A DNA stretch of 64,000 nucleotides from an uncultured Pelagibacteraceae bacterium (GCA_902570915.1 CACGAB010000002.1:79678-143677), one strand, 5' to 3'; counted from the first letter of the stretch, positions 1-10,126 are shown. Numbers and translations are program-made. Notes: generated from the letters alone by a model not told the origin.

Positions 1-1
1 A

Positions 2-580
2 TACGAGACTGAAATTAAAAAAATGGAATCTGATCGGGCAGACTTAGTGACAGCAATTATAAAATTAAAAGATAGTATTAATGAACTCAACCAGAAGGGT
101 AGAGAGAGATTGGTTGAAGCCTTTGAAAAAGTTAATAGAAAATTCAATGAAGTTTATACAAAATTATTTAATGGTGGTAATGCAAAACTTGAACTCGTAG
201 ACTCAGAGGACCCTCTAGAAGCGGGTTTAGAAATGTTAGTTAGTCCTCCAGGAAAAAGACTTCAATCAATAACTCTATTATCGGGTGGAGAACAAGCTTT
301 AACTGCACTATCACTCATCTTCGCAGTTTTTTTAACCAATCCTTCTCCTATTTGTGTACTGGATGAAGTAGATGCTCCTTTGGATGACGCCAATGTCACA
401 AGATTTTGTAATTTATTAGATGAACTTACAAAAATAACAAATACAAAGTTTATCATCGTTACACACCATGCATTGACAATGTCAAAAATGAATAGATTAT
501 ATGGTGTAACCATGCCTGAAAAAGGAATAAGTCAGCTGGTAGCAGTTGATTTACAAAAAGCCGAGAGTATGGTTGCTTGA
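2..580 (+). CDS. smc: Chromosome segregation protein SMC, C-terminal part (truncated by window start)
   Basis: Open frame continues to the window edge; LLSGGEQALTALSLIFAVF signature and VLDEVDAPLDDANV Walker B of SMC heads. Confidence 0.93.
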   Translation, partial: YETEIKKMESDRADLVTAIIKLKDSINELNQKGRERLVEAFEKVNRKFNEVYTKLFNGGNAKLELVDSEDPLEAGLEMLVSPPGKRLQSITLLSGGEQALTALSLIFAVFLTNPSPICVLDEVDAPLDDANVTRFCNLLDELTKITNTKFIIVTHHALTMSKMNRLYGVTMPEKGISQLVAVDLQKAESMVA

Positions 581-593
581 TTAAAATAATCGG

Positions 594-869
594 ATGTCTA
601 AAAATCAGTTCAAAACTCGCTTAGAAATTGCAAAAAAAAAGCTCTCAAAAAATGACCATGAAAACAAAAAACAGAATTCATCGCCTATTGGCTCAGCTTT
701 TAAGCTTAGTACAGAATTAGTATCTGCAGTTGCTGTAGGGACAATTATTGGGTTTATTTTAGACAGTACCTTTGGTACTAAACCATGGTTAATTTTAATT
801 TTTTTTTTTGTAGGTGTAATCGCAGGTATTACTAATGTGATTAGATCTGCTAAAAATATGCAGAAATAG
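594..869 (+). CDS. atpI: AtpI/AtpZ-like F0F1 ATP synthase accessory membrane protein
   Basis: Small two-TM protein immediately upstream of atpB; GTIIGFILDSTFGTKPWLILIFFFVGVIAGITNVIR pattern. Confidence 0.8.
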   Translation: MSKNQFKTRLEIAKKKLSKNDHENKKQNSSPIGSAFKLSTELVSAVAVGTIIGFILDSTFGTKPWLILIFFFVGVIAGITNVIRSAKNMQK

Positions 870-880
870 ATATAAGATTT

Positions 881-1615
881 ATGGCAGCAAATCCAATGAC
901 TCAATTCGAAGTTTACAGAATTGGGCCAGAAATAAAAATCGGAGCTTTCGATATCTCATTTACAAATGCAAGTTTGTTTATGTTAGTCAGTTCTCTTGCA
1001 ATTCTCTTGATCTTTAATTTAGGGGCTAAAAAAAATTCTATGCTACCTAATAAGATTCAACTATTAGCAGAATTAAGTTACACATTCGTATCTAAAATGA
1101 TCAGCGATACAGCAGGATCTAAGGCAAAACCTTATTTCGCATTTATATTTTCATTATTTATGTTTGTTCTTTTTTGCAACATGTTTGGAATGATACCTTA
1201 TACCTTCACAGTCACTAGTCATATAATAGTAACATTTGTTTTAGCTGCATTCATATTCATCGGTGTAACAATTATTGGTTTTATAAAACATGGATTTGGT
1301 TATTTAAAACTTTTTGTACCAAGTGGAGTTCCTATTGTTTTATTGCCTTTGATAGTTGTCATTGAAATAATCTCATATCTAAGTAGACCTATTAGTTTAT
1401 CAGTTAGACTTTTTGCTAATATGATGGCCGGTCACACAATGATGAAAGTTTTCGGGGGCTTTGTTATAAGCCTTGGGATAGTTGGAGGATGGCTTCCTTT
1501 AACATTTTCTGTTGCATTAACTGGTTTGGAGATCTTAGTTGCTTTTCTTCAAGCTTATGTTTTCGCAATTTTAACATGCATTTATTTAAATGATGCATTA
1601 AATTTACACCATTAA
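881..1615 (+). CDS. atpB: F0F1 ATP synthase subunit a
   Basis: SLSVRLFANMMAGH and LEILVAFLQAYVFAILTCIYLNDAL signatures. Confidence 0.97.
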   Translation: MAANPMTQFEVYRIGPEIKIGAFDISFTNASLFMLVSSLAILLIFNLGAKKNSMLPNKIQLLAELSYTFVSKMISDTAGSKAKPYFAFIFSLFMFVLFCNMFGMIPYTFTVTSHIIVTFVLAAFIFIGVTIIGFIKHGFGYLKLFVPSGVPIVLLPLIVVIEIISYLSRPISLSVRLFANMMAGHTMMKVFGGFVISLGIVGGWLPLTFSVALTGLEILVAFLQAYVFAILTCIYLNDALNLHH

Positions 1616-1633
1616 CTAACAAAGGAGGACATA

Positions 1634-1861
1634 ATGGAATTAGAAGCAGCAAAAATGATCGGGGCAGGTTTAGCAGCAATTGCTTTAGCTGGTGCTGGTG
1701 TAGGGATTGGGATAATTTTTGGAAATTATCTTTCGGGTGCAATGAGAAATCCATCTGCAGCACAAAAACAGTTTCCTAATTTATTATTGGGTTTTGCTTT
1801 AGCAGAAGCTACGGGACTATTTGGTTTGGTAGTCGCGTTAATCATTCTTTTCGCATTTTAA
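1634..1861 (+). CDS. atpE: F0F1 ATP synthase subunit c
   Basis: 75 aa proteolipid with GAGVGIGIIFGNYLSGAMRNPSA and ALAEATGLFGLVVALIILF; upstream AGGAGG RBS. Confidence 0.97.
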   Translation: MELEAAKMIGAGLAAIALAGAGVGIGIIFGNYLSGAMRNPSAAQKQFPNLLLGFALAEATGLFGLVVALIILFAF

Positions 1862-1862
1862 T

Positions 1863-2456
1863 TTGATGATCAAAAAGAATTTTTTTCAGTTGATTTTTTT
1901 TTACTTCTTTTTTTCAAAAGGGGTTTTTGCAGCTGAAAGTGGAGGTATGCCTCAATTAAATCCTGAGTTTTGGATTTCTCAAATTTTTTGGCTTACATTA
2001 GTTTTTGGTATTTTGTATATTGTCTTATCAAAGCTGATATTACCAAGAATAAGTTCAAATCTTGAATTAAGAAAATCCCAGATACAAGAAAATATTGAGG
2101 CAGCTGATAAACAAAGAGAAGATAGCGAAATAAAGCTTAAAGAATATGATAACATAATTGCCAAAAGTAAACTGGAATCAAAAAATCTCTTTAATGAGAC
2201 TAGAGAAAAAACATTAAAAGCTATTAATATTAAAAGAGATACTTTAGAAAAACAAATTGATGATGAAATCAAAAAAGCTGAAATTGAAATTAGTCAGCTT
2301 AGAAAAAGTGCTCCTCAAAAAATAAATAAGATCGCAATCGAAACATCTTCAGAAATACTGAAAAATGTAATTGGTGCCGAAATTAATAACAGTAGCATTT
2401 CAGCTATTGTTGATGACTTATATAAAAAAAATGGAAACAAATATTATGGTGATTGA
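1863..2456 (+). CDS. atpG: F0F1 ATP synthase subunit b'
   Basis: N-terminal TM plus long coiled coil, position between atpE and second b subunit; starts ...PQLNPEFWISQIFWLTLVFGILYIVLSKLILPRI. Confidence 0.88.
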   Translation: MMIKKNFFQLIFFYFFFSKGVFAAESGGMPQLNPEFWISQIFWLTLVFGILYIVLSKLILPRISSNLELRKSQIQENIEAADKQREDSEIKLKEYDNIIAKSKLESKNLFNETREKTLKAINIKRDTLEKQIDDEIKKAEIEISQLRKSAPQKINKIAIETSSEILKNVIGAEINNSSISAIVDDLYKKNGNKYYGD

Positions 2457-2943
2457 TTCAACATTTTGGGTTGCAGTTTCATTCTTTATATTCTTAGGTG
2501 GGTTGGTCTATTTAAGAGTGCCTCAAAAAGTTAATACAATTCTAAATAAGCTTATAACAGATATAAAAAATGAGATTGAGGAGAGTGAAAAACTCAGAAA
2601 AGAAGCAAAAAACTTATTGATTAATGCTCAAAGTAAACTTGATACTGCACAATCGGTAAGAAATGAAATTTTAGAACAAGCTAAAAAAGATAGTGATAGA
2701 TTGATAATAGAGCTTAATGACAAATTCCATAAATCTTCAGAAATTAAAAAAGCACTTGCTGAAAATAAAATAGCTCAAATGAAAGAGGCAGCAATTAAAG
2801 AAATAAAAGATGCATCAGTAAAAATTGCAGTAGATTCTGTTAAAAAAATTATAACCACATCCGTTGATAAGTCTAAACTCGATAATTTATTTCAAAAAAA
2901 TTTAGAAGAGACTAAAGAAGAGCTAAAAAAAATTAATTCATAA
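2431..2943 (+). CDS. atpF: F0F1 ATP synthase subunit b
   Basis: METNIMVIDSTFWVAVSFFIFLGGLVYLRVP plus coiled coil; ORF track start 2371 is probably too early, ATG at 2431 or 2446 more likely. Confidence 0.88.
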   Translation: METNIMVIDSTFWVAVSFFIFLGGLVYLRVPQKVNTILNKLITDIKNEIEESEKLRKEAKNLLINAQSKLDTAQSVRNEILEQAKKDSDRLIIELNDKFHKSSEIKKALAENKIAQMKEAAIKEIKDASVKIAVDSVKKIITTSVDKSKLDNLFQKNLEETKEELKKINS

Positions 2944-2982
2944 TTTTCTTACAATTTTTTAAAAAAACTATAAATTATTAAG

Positions 2983-4443
2983 ATGAATTCTATTGTGATA
3001 GGCTCAGGTTTTGGCGGTATTGCTGCTGCCCTAAGATTGAAAGCTAAAGGTCATCAAGTAACATTGGTTGAAAAACATCCTGATCTTGGTGGGAGAGCAA
3101 GAGTTTTTAAAAAAAATGGTTTCACTTACGATGGTGGACCCACAGTTATTACTGCACCCTATTTAATTGATGAATTATTCAAATTATTTAAAAAAGACTC
3201 AAAAAATTACATAGAACTTTCCCCTCTTAAAATTTGGTATCAATTTATTTTTGGAGATAACTCAAAATTTAACTACTCAGGTGATGAAACTGAAATGAAA
3301 AAACAAATTGCAGAAATTAGTAAAGATGATGTTGAGGGATATGAAAAATTAGTAAGTTTTACAAAAAAAATTTTTGACAAGGGTTTTTTAGAACTTGCGG
3401 ACGTTCCTTTTGATAAACCTTTTTTTATGATGCGGCAACTTCCTTCACTTCTAAAACTTAAAAGTTATAAATCAGTTTATTCATTAGTTTCATCTTTTAT
3501 AAAAAATGAAAAACTAAGAAGAATTTTAAGCATGCATCCTCTTTTAGTTGGGGGAAATCCTTTTACAACTACTTCTATTTATGGACTAATTTTATATTTA
3601 GAGAAAAAATGGGGAATTCATTACTCGATGGGTGGGACAGGTAATATTATTAAAGGTTTTGAGAAACTAATGAACGAAGTTGATATTAAAATTATAAAGG
3701 GCCATGAAGTAGAAAAAATTATTTCAAATGGAAATAAAATAACTGGTGTCAGACTTGATAATGATACTAATATTTTAGCTGATAATGTTATTTGCAATGC
3801 CGACCCACCTGCAGTTTACGAAAAGTTGCTTAATGGAAACACAAAAAATTCAATGATGTTCAAATGGAAATGGGGAAGGATGGAATACTCTATGGGATTA
3901 TTTGTATATTATTTTGGAACAAAAAAAACTTACCAAAACGTTGAACATCACACAATAAAATTTGGAAATAAGTATAAAGAACATCTCGATGACATATTTG
4001 AGAATAAAAAATTAAATGATGATATAAGTTATTATCTTCATAGACCCTCTGCTACTGATAAAACTATGGCTCCTGCTGGACAGGATTGTTTTTACGTTCT
4101 TGTTCCAGTTCCCAATAATCAATCTAAAATTAATTGGTCTATTCAGGGAGAAAAGATGAAAAATTTAGTAATTAAAAAAATGGAAAAAGATCTTATGCCA
4201 AACTTAAGAGAAAATATTGTTGAAGATTTTTATTTGACACCAGACTATTTTGAGAAAGACTTAAATACAAAATATGGATCGGGCTTCTCAATTCAACCAA
4301 AATTTACACAATCTGCTTATTTTAGATTTCATAATAAATCTGAAATATACGATGGACTTTATTTTGTTGGAGCTGGAACACATCCAGGGGCTGGTGTGCC
4401 CGGCGTTCTATCCTCAGCTAAAGTATTAGATAAAATTTTATAA
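2983..4443 (+). CDS. crtI: Phytoene desaturase
   Basis: N-terminal GSGFGGIAAALRLKAKGHQVTLVEKHPDLGGRA dinucleotide-binding motif; C-terminal GLYFVGAGTHPGAGVPGVLSSAKV. Confidence 0.96.
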   Translation: MNSIVIGSGFGGIAAALRLKAKGHQVTLVEKHPDLGGRARVFKKNGFTYDGGPTVITAPYLIDELFKLFKKDSKNYIELSPLKIWYQFIFGDNSKFNYSGDETEMKKQIAEISKDDVEGYEKLVSFTKKIFDKGFLELADVPFDKPFFMMRQLPSLLKLKSYKSVYSLVSSFIKNEKLRRILSMHPLLVGGNPFTTTSIYGLILYLEKKWGIHYSMGGTGNIIKGFEKLMNEVDIKIIKGHEVEKIISNGNKITGVRLDNDTNILADNVICNADPPAVYEKLLNGNTKNSMMFKWKWGRMEYSMGLFVYYFGTKKTYQNVEHHTIKFGNKYKEHLDDIFENKKLNDDISYYLHRPSATDKTMAPAGQDCFYVLVPVPNNQSKINWSIQGEKMKNLVIKKMEKDLMPNLRENIVEDFYLTPDYFEKDLNTKYGSGFSIQPKFTQSAYFRFHNKSEIYDGLYFVGAGTHPGAGVPGVLSSAKVLDKIL

Positions 4444-5294
4444 TGTCTGATAAAAGTTACTTGTCTGTTTATGCTAAGTCATTTAGCTGGGCCGGTTTTT
4501 TTTTACCAAGGGAAACACTTAAAAAATGTTCTGTATTATATGATTTTTGTAGAGTTGTAGACAATATTGCAGACGATAATGACGAGATAGAGGTCAAAGA
4601 AAAAAAATTTGCTGAATTTGAAAATGAATTTAATCAAAAAAAATTTGATAACCTTATTATAAAGAATATGTGGGGTATCATGGAGGAATTCAACATATCC
4701 ATAAAAATAGTTCAAGATTTATTGGCTGGTATTAGATCAGATATTAAAGAAAAAGTTGAAATAAATTCAAAAAAAGACTTATTAATTTATTCATATAGAG
4801 TAGCTGGGACTGTAGGTTTAATGATGGCAAAAATTTTAAATGTAACAAAAAAAAATTCTCTCAAGTCAGCTATTGATTTAGGAATAGCAATGCAATTAAC
4901 AAATATATCTAGAGATGTCTTAGAAGACTCAAAAAATAATAGATTTTATATTGAGGAAAATTTTGAAAAGATCTCCTCTACTGTCAATCTTGCGAACCGA
5001 TATTATCAAGATTCTTTTTATGCAATAAAAAGCATACCAATAAGTTTCCGTTTTTCTATATTGGTTGCTAGAAGAGTGTATAGAAAAATAGGATATAAAA
5101 TTTTAAAAAAAAAAAACTTAGAGAACTACCTAAGATCAGGGAAAATTTATGTCTCAAACATTGAAAAAGTATTGGAGACTTTTCTGTCAATTTTTGACTT
5201 AATCAGTTTATTTTTAATTAATAAAAACGAAGATCAAATTCAACATGATCACATTCTGATAAATGAGGAAATAAATTTAAATGAAAGAATTTGA
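4443..5294 (+). CDS. crtB: Phytoene synthase
   Basis: SFSWAGFFLP, YDFCRVVDNIADD Asp-rich motif and QLTNISRDVLED; overlaps crtI stop (TAATG). Confidence 0.95.
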   Translation: MSDKSYLSVYAKSFSWAGFFLPRETLKKCSVLYDFCRVVDNIADDNDEIEVKEKKFAEFENEFNQKKFDNLIIKNMWGIMEEFNISIKIVQDLLAGIRSDIKEKVEINSKKDLLIYSYRVAGTVGLMMAKILNVTKKNSLKSAIDLGIAMQLTNISRDVLEDSKNNRFYIEENFEKISSTVNLANRYYQDSFYAIKSIPISFRFSILVARRVYRKIGYKILKKKNLENYLRSGKIYVSNIEKVLETFLSIFDLISLFLINKNEDQIQHDHILINEEINLNERI

Positions 5295-6348
5295 TTATGT
5301 AATTATAGGTGGTGGTTGTGCAGGATTATCTCTTGCTTATGAGTTAGAAATTCATGAAAAATTAAAAGATAAAACTTTAGCAATTATTGAACCAAGGAAG
5401 GAATATAAACGAGATAAGACTTGGTCTTTTTGGAAAGTAGCACCTCATAATTTTGACGATTGTGTAAAAAAAAATTGGGATAATTTTTCAGTTAACATAC
5501 CAGGTAAAACAAATTATTTAGAATGTAAAAATTTTCCATATCAAAGTATTGATAGTGGTTTATTTTATGAAAAAATTAAAAACAAACTAAAAAAAAACGA
5601 AAATATTTTCTTTTTTAAAAATATAGAAGAGATTAATAAGCAAAATTCTTTGGTTTTTAATAGTGTGCCAAATATCAAAAAAAACCATCTAAATCTTTGG
5701 CAACATTTTTGTGGTGTAGAAATAAAAACAGAGAACGATATTTTCGACGAAAAAATTTTTAACCTCATGGATTTTGATTGTGAACAAAGAGAAAGCGTGC
5801 ATTTTTTTTATACATTACCATACACAAAAAATAGAGCTTTAGTAGAAACAACTTGGTTATCAAAAATGAATGACAATTCACAAAAAGATTATGAGAATCA
5901 AATCAACAATTATATTAAAAATAATTTGAAAATTAAAAATTATGAAATTACATATAAAGAAGAGGGAGCAATACCCTTGTTTTATCCATTAAATAAAAAT
6001 GAAAAAAATAAAATTAATATTGGAACAGCTGGTGGAATGACAAGATTAAGCACTGGATATACTTTTTTAAATATACAAGAACACAGCAAGTATATTAGAG
6101 AGAATATTGATAATATTTCAAATGCTAAAAAATTTGAAATAGATAGAAAATACAAATTTTTGGATGAAATTTTTTTACGCGTTCTTAAAAAAAATCCTGA
6201 AAAAATGTCTGATGTATTTTTTAAGATGTTTAAGACTTCACCAAAGACTGTTATAAAATTTCTATCAAACAAAAGTAATTTTTTAGAAGATTTAAGTATA
6301 ATTTTTAAAATGCCAAAATTGATATTTATTAAAGCTTTATTTGACTAA
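5281..6348 (+). CDS. crtY: Lycopene beta-cyclase
   Basis: FDYVIIGGGCAGLSLAYEL flavoprotein motif, DKTWSFW, GTAGGMTRLSTGYTFLNIQ typical of CrtY; position in crt cluster. Confidence 0.93.
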   Translation: MKEFDYVIIGGGCAGLSLAYELEIHEKLKDKTLAIIEPRKEYKRDKTWSFWKVAPHNFDDCVKKNWDNFSVNIPGKTNYLECKNFPYQSIDSGLFYEKIKNKLKKNENIFFFKNIEEINKQNSLVFNSVPNIKKNHLNLWQHFCGVEIKTENDIFDEKIFNLMDFDCEQRESVHFFYTLPYTKNRALVETTWLSKMNDNSQKDYENQINNYIKNNLKIKNYEITYKEEGAIPLFYPLNKNEKNKINIGTAGGMTRLSTGYTFLNIQEHSKYIRENIDNISNAKKFEIDRKYKFLDEIFLRVLKKNPEKMSDVFFKMFKTSPKTVIKFLSNKSNFLEDLSIIFKMPKLIFIKALFD

Positions 6349-7290
6349 TTGATAATGACTATACAGATTAAGAAAATTAACTTTAAACATTCTTTTATTT
6401 TTTTTTTATTTTGTAATATTGTTTCTCTACCGTTTATAAAAGCTTACAATCTAAGTATTTCTCCATTAATTTGTTTATTATTAATTTTAATAATTGGTGT
6501 ATCACATGGTTCTTTGGATCATATAAAGGGAAGGAAGCTTCTAAAAATTTTCCAAATAAATAATATAATTACTTTTTATACATCCTATTTTCTGCTGGCA
6601 GTAACAATTATAATTCTTTGGGTACTTTTACCAACAGTAGTGCTTATTGCTTTTTTAATTGTTGCCTCATTTCATTTTGGAAAAGAAGATACTCAATTTC
6701 TAATTGATAATAATTCATATTTAAATCAATTTTTATTTTTTCTTAAAGGATCTTTAATAATATTGGCACCACTGTATTTTAATTTTAATGAAACCGTTTC
6801 TATATTCAAATTACTATTAATCGAAAATGAGTCGTTTTATCAAAGTTTAAATGTGATCGAAAATAATAATTTTTTGATAATTGGGATTGTGTTAAGTGCA
6901 TTATCTAGCATTATTTTATTTTTCAAAAAATTTGAGTTAAAGAAATTTACAATTTTTTTTGATTACTTCTCGATAATAATCATTAATATGCATTTCTCTC
7001 CTTTAATAGCCTTCACAATTTATTTTTGTTTTTTACATTCTATAAGACATAGTATTTCATTAATCACTGAGCTTGATCAAAAAAGTTTAAGGAATGGAGT
7101 TTTAGTTTTTATTAAAAAAGCTACCCCTTTAACTTTCCTAACTGGTATTTTTTGTTTAATAGGTCTTTATTTTTTAAATAATAATTACAATTTAGACAGT
7201 GCAATTTTGAAATTAATATTTATAGGTTTGGCGTCTTTAACTTTTCCGCATATATTGCTCGAATATTTGATTGAAAAAAATGAAAAATAA
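6349..7290 (+). CDS. blh: Brp/Blh family beta-carotene 15,15'-dioxygenase (retinal-forming)
   Basis: Polytopic protein with HGSLDHIKG, SFHFGKEDT and late His motifs; directly after crtY. Confidence 0.88.
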   Translation: MIMTIQIKKINFKHSFIFFLFCNIVSLPFIKAYNLSISPLICLLLILIIGVSHGSLDHIKGRKLLKIFQINNIITFYTSYFLLAVTIIILWVLLPTVVLIAFLIVASFHFGKEDTQFLIDNNSYLNQFLFFLKGSLIILAPLYFNFNETVSIFKLLLIENESFYQSLNVIENNNFLIIGIVLSALSSIILFFKKFELKKFTIFFDYFSIIIINMHFSPLIAFTIYFCFLHSIRHSISLITELDQKSLRNGVLVFIKKATPLTFLTGIFCLIGLYFLNNNYNLDSAILKLIFIGLASLTFPHILLEYLIEKNEK

Positions 7291-8224
7291 AGAAATAAAA
7301 ATTTTACTATCTGCGCCAAGAGGATTTTGTGCGGGTGTAGAGAGAGCTATTGAAATTGTTGAAAAGGCCATTAAAAAATACGGAGTGCCAGTTTACGTTC
7401 GACATGAAATTGTTCATAATAAATTTGTAGTTGACGATTTAAAAAAGAAAGGAGCTATATTTGTTGAGGAGCTTGAAGAAATTAAAGATAAAACTAGACC
7501 TGTAATTTTTTCTGCGCACGGGGTTCCGAAAAAAGTTCCCTATGAAGCTGAAAGTTACAAAATGACATATGTGGATGCTACTTGTCCTTTAGTGTCGAAA
7601 GTTCATCGCGAAGCTGAAAATCTTCACAAATCAGGTTATCACTTAATTTTGATTGGACACCAGAACCATCCTGAAGTTGTTGGAACAATGGGACAATTAC
7701 CAGTAGGTTCGATAGATCTTATTCAAGATGAAGATGAAGCAAAAAAATATGAATTTAAAGAAAAAAAAAAATTAGCTTATGTAACTCAAACAACCTTATC
7801 AGTAGATGATACAAGAAGTATAATTGGTATTTTAAAAGATAGATTTCCTGGTATTAGAGAGCCACATAAAGAAGATATATGTTATGCAACGACAAATAGA
7901 CAGATGGCTGTAAAAAATATTGCAAAAAATTGCGATGTGTTTTTTGTAATTGGAAGTAGAAATTCCTCAAATTCAGTGAGACTTGTTGAGGTTGCAAAAA
8001 AATCAGGTTGTAACAATGCTCATCTTATTCACTCACAAAGTGAAATACCTTATGATTTAATTGAAAAATCTAATACTGTAGGGATATCTTCCGGAGCCTC
8101 TGCACCAGAAATTCTTGTAGAAAATTTCATAGAGAGTTTAAAAAAAAAATTTACAGTGTCCATAGACGAGGTTGAAATAATCAGAGAAAACGTTGTTTTC
8201 AAAGTACCTAAAAAATTAAATTAA
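7280..8224 (+). CDS. ispH: 4-hydroxy-3-methylbut-2-enyl diphosphate reductase
   Basis: APRGFCAGVERAIEIVEKA, VDATCPLVSKVHREA, GISSGASAPE; ATG at 7280 preferred over TTG 7271. Confidence 0.97.
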   Translation: MKNKEIKILLSAPRGFCAGVERAIEIVEKAIKKYGVPVYVRHEIVHNKFVVDDLKKKGAIFVEELEEIKDKTRPVIFSAHGVPKKVPYEAESYKMTYVDATCPLVSKVHREAENLHKSGYHLILIGHQNHPEVVGTMGQLPVGSIDLIQDEDEAKKYEFKEKKKLAYVTQTTLSVDDTRSIIGILKDRFPGIREPHKEDICYATTNRQMAVKNIAKNCDVFFVIGSRNSSNSVRLVEVAKKSGCNNAHLIHSQSEIPYDLIEKSNTVGISSGASAPEILVENFIESLKKKFTVSIDEVEIIRENVVFKVPKKLN

Positions 8225-9190
8225 ATGGCTGTCTATACCAAGATTAATAGGAGTGATTTAAAATCTATAAATAGAGAATTTAATTTTGAAAATTTTCAAA
8301 GTTTTAAAGGAATAAAACAAGGTATTGAAAACACTAATTATTTGCTCAGATCAAAAAATAAAAAGTTTATTCTTACAATTTTTGAAAAAAGAGTTGTGAA
8401 AAAAGAGATACCTTTTTTTATGAAATTAATGGATCAATTAAGTAATCTAAATATTAGTTGCCCTAAACCTCTTAAAAATAATCGAGGAAATTATCTAATC
8501 AAGGTTAAAAACAAAGTATCTTGTGTCGTAACTTTTCTTGACGGAAAAGATAAAAAAAAGCTTAATCTTAAGAATTGTTTTGATATTGGTAAAACAATTG
8601 CGCAAATACACCTATCTACAAAAAAGCTAAAACTATACAGAAAAAACTCGATGGGTATTAAAAATCTTAATCCTCTATTAAATAGTATTAAATTTAAGTC
8701 TCAAAAATTTAGTAACTTAGAAAAGTTTTTAAAAGATAATTTTAAAGATATAAAAGATAAATGGCCAAAAAAATTACCTCAAGGTATTATTCATGGAGAT
8801 CTATTTATAGATAATATTTTTTTTAAAGGTAATAAACTATCTGGCATAATTGATTTTTATTTTGCGGCTAATGATTATTTTATGTATGAGATTGCTATTT
8901 GCATAAATGCTTTATGTTTTGATAAAAATAAATCAAGATTTAGAATTAATAAAAGAAAGATCAAGAATTTAATCAAAGGTTACGAAAGTGTAAAAAAAAT
9001 TACTAAAAAAGAAAAGAGATCAATAAATATTCTATGCCGTGGTGCAGCAATGAGATATTTTTTAACCAGACTTTATGACTATACAAATACTCCTAAAACA
9101 GCATTAATTAAGATCAAAGATCCTAGAGAGTATTATCAAAAATTAGTAATACATAATAATTTAAAAACCTATAAAGATTACTTAAGTTAA
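8225..9190 (+). CDS. thrB: Homoserine kinase (APH-type ThrB)
   Basis: Phosphotransferase motif GIIHGDLFIDNIFFKGNKLSGIIDFYFA; start MAVYTKI typical of this family. Confidence 0.93.
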   Translation: MAVYTKINRSDLKSINREFNFENFQSFKGIKQGIENTNYLLRSKNKKFILTIFEKRVVKKEIPFFMKLMDQLSNLNISCPKPLKNNRGNYLIKVKNKVSCVVTFLDGKDKKKLNLKNCFDIGKTIAQIHLSTKKLKLYRKNSMGIKNLNPLLNSIKFKSQKFSNLEKFLKDNFKDIKDKWPKKLPQGIIHGDLFIDNIFFKGNKLSGIIDFYFAANDYFMYEIAICINALCFDKNKSRFRINKRKIKNLIKGYESVKKITKKEKRSINILCRGAAMRYFLTRLYDYTNTPKTALIKIKDPREYYQKLVIHNNLKTYKDYLS

Positions 9191-9612
9191 TGATTAAGAT
9201 ATACACAGACGGTTCTTGTATAGAAAACCCAGGTAGAGGTGGTTGGGCGGCAATAATATTAGATGATGGAAAAAAAATTGAAATAAAAGGAAATAAAAAA
9301 GATACTACGAATAATCAGATGGAATTGTTAGCACCTATACAAGCTCTTAAAAAAATTCCAAAAGGTAGTAAAGTTCAAATTTTTACAGATTCCAAGTACG
9401 TGAAATCTGGAATAACAGAATGGGTTCACAATTGGAAAAAAAATGGATGGAAAACAGCAAACAAACAAGATGTAAAAAATAAAGAACTTTGGTTAGAGTT
9501 AGATCTTTTAAATAATGAATTTGAAATAAGTTGGAATTGGGTAAAAGCACATTCTACTGATGAGTTAAATAATGAAGTAGATTTACTTGCAAGATCGGCA
9601 GCAAACAATTAA
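9190..9612 (+). CDS. rnhA: Ribonuclease HI
   Basis: YTDGSCIENPGRGGWAAIIL, NNQMELLAPIQAL, FTDSKYV, NWVKAHSTDELNNEVDLLAR. Confidence 0.97.
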   Translation: MIKIYTDGSCIENPGRGGWAAIILDDGKKIEIKGNKKDTTNNQMELLAPIQALKKIPKGSKVQIFTDSKYVKSGITEWVHNWKKNGWKTANKQDVKNKELWLELDLLNNEFEISWNWVKAHSTDELNNEVDLLARSAANN

Positions 9613-9637
9613 AGCATGCGCTTGGAAAGCGCATAAC

Positions 9638-10126
9638 TTATAGTAAATTATTTAATAAATTTTCCGCGGAAGTTAAACCACACTCTTTAGTCTCTTTTTC
9701 TTCGTGAATATTAACAACTGTGAAATTTTCAATTACTATTAAATAACGATTTGATCTAATTCCCATTCCTTTTGCATTACGATCAACTTCTGCGCCAATT
9801 GCTTTTGTGAATAACAAATAAGGATCAGATAACATTTTTATTTTACCTGTAGTATTATTTATCTCTCCCCAACCGTTCATTACATAAGGATCGTTGACAG
9901 ATAGACAAAATATTTGTTCTATTCCTTTTGCTTTGATTTTATCTGCATTTGCCACAAAGCCTGGAAGATGAAGTTTAGAGCAAGTTGATGTAAATGCCCC
10001 AGGTAAACCAAACAAAATAATTTTACCATTACCAATAATTTCTCTTAATTTATTTTTTTGTGGTTCTCCATCAACAAGTTGAAAAACTTCTGTGTCTGGT
10101 AGTTGGTCTTTTATTTTAAGTTTCAT
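9638..10126 (-). CDS. Peroxiredoxin (Prx5-like, AhpC/TSA superfamily)
   Basis: LFGLPGAFTSTCSKLHLPGFV and CLSVNDPYVMNGWG motifs. Confidence 0.92.
   Translation of the reverse strand: MKLKIKDQLPDTEVFQLVDGEPQKNKLREIIGNGKIILFGLPGAFTSTCSKLHLPGFVANADKIKAKGIEQIFCLSVNDPYVMNGWGEINNTTGKIKMLSDPYLLFTKAIGAEVDRNAKGMGIRSNRYLIVIENFTVVNIHEEKETKECGLTSAENLLNNLL

Noticed and set aside
1464-1763. 99-aa minus-strand ORF across atpB/atpE
   Set aside because: Antisense to conserved ATP synthase genes; low-complexity Leu/Gln-rich translation
2371-2430. Extended N-terminus of the second ATP synthase b subunit ORF
   Set aside because: Lies inside the b' gene in another frame; ATG at 2431/2446 matches family N-termini better
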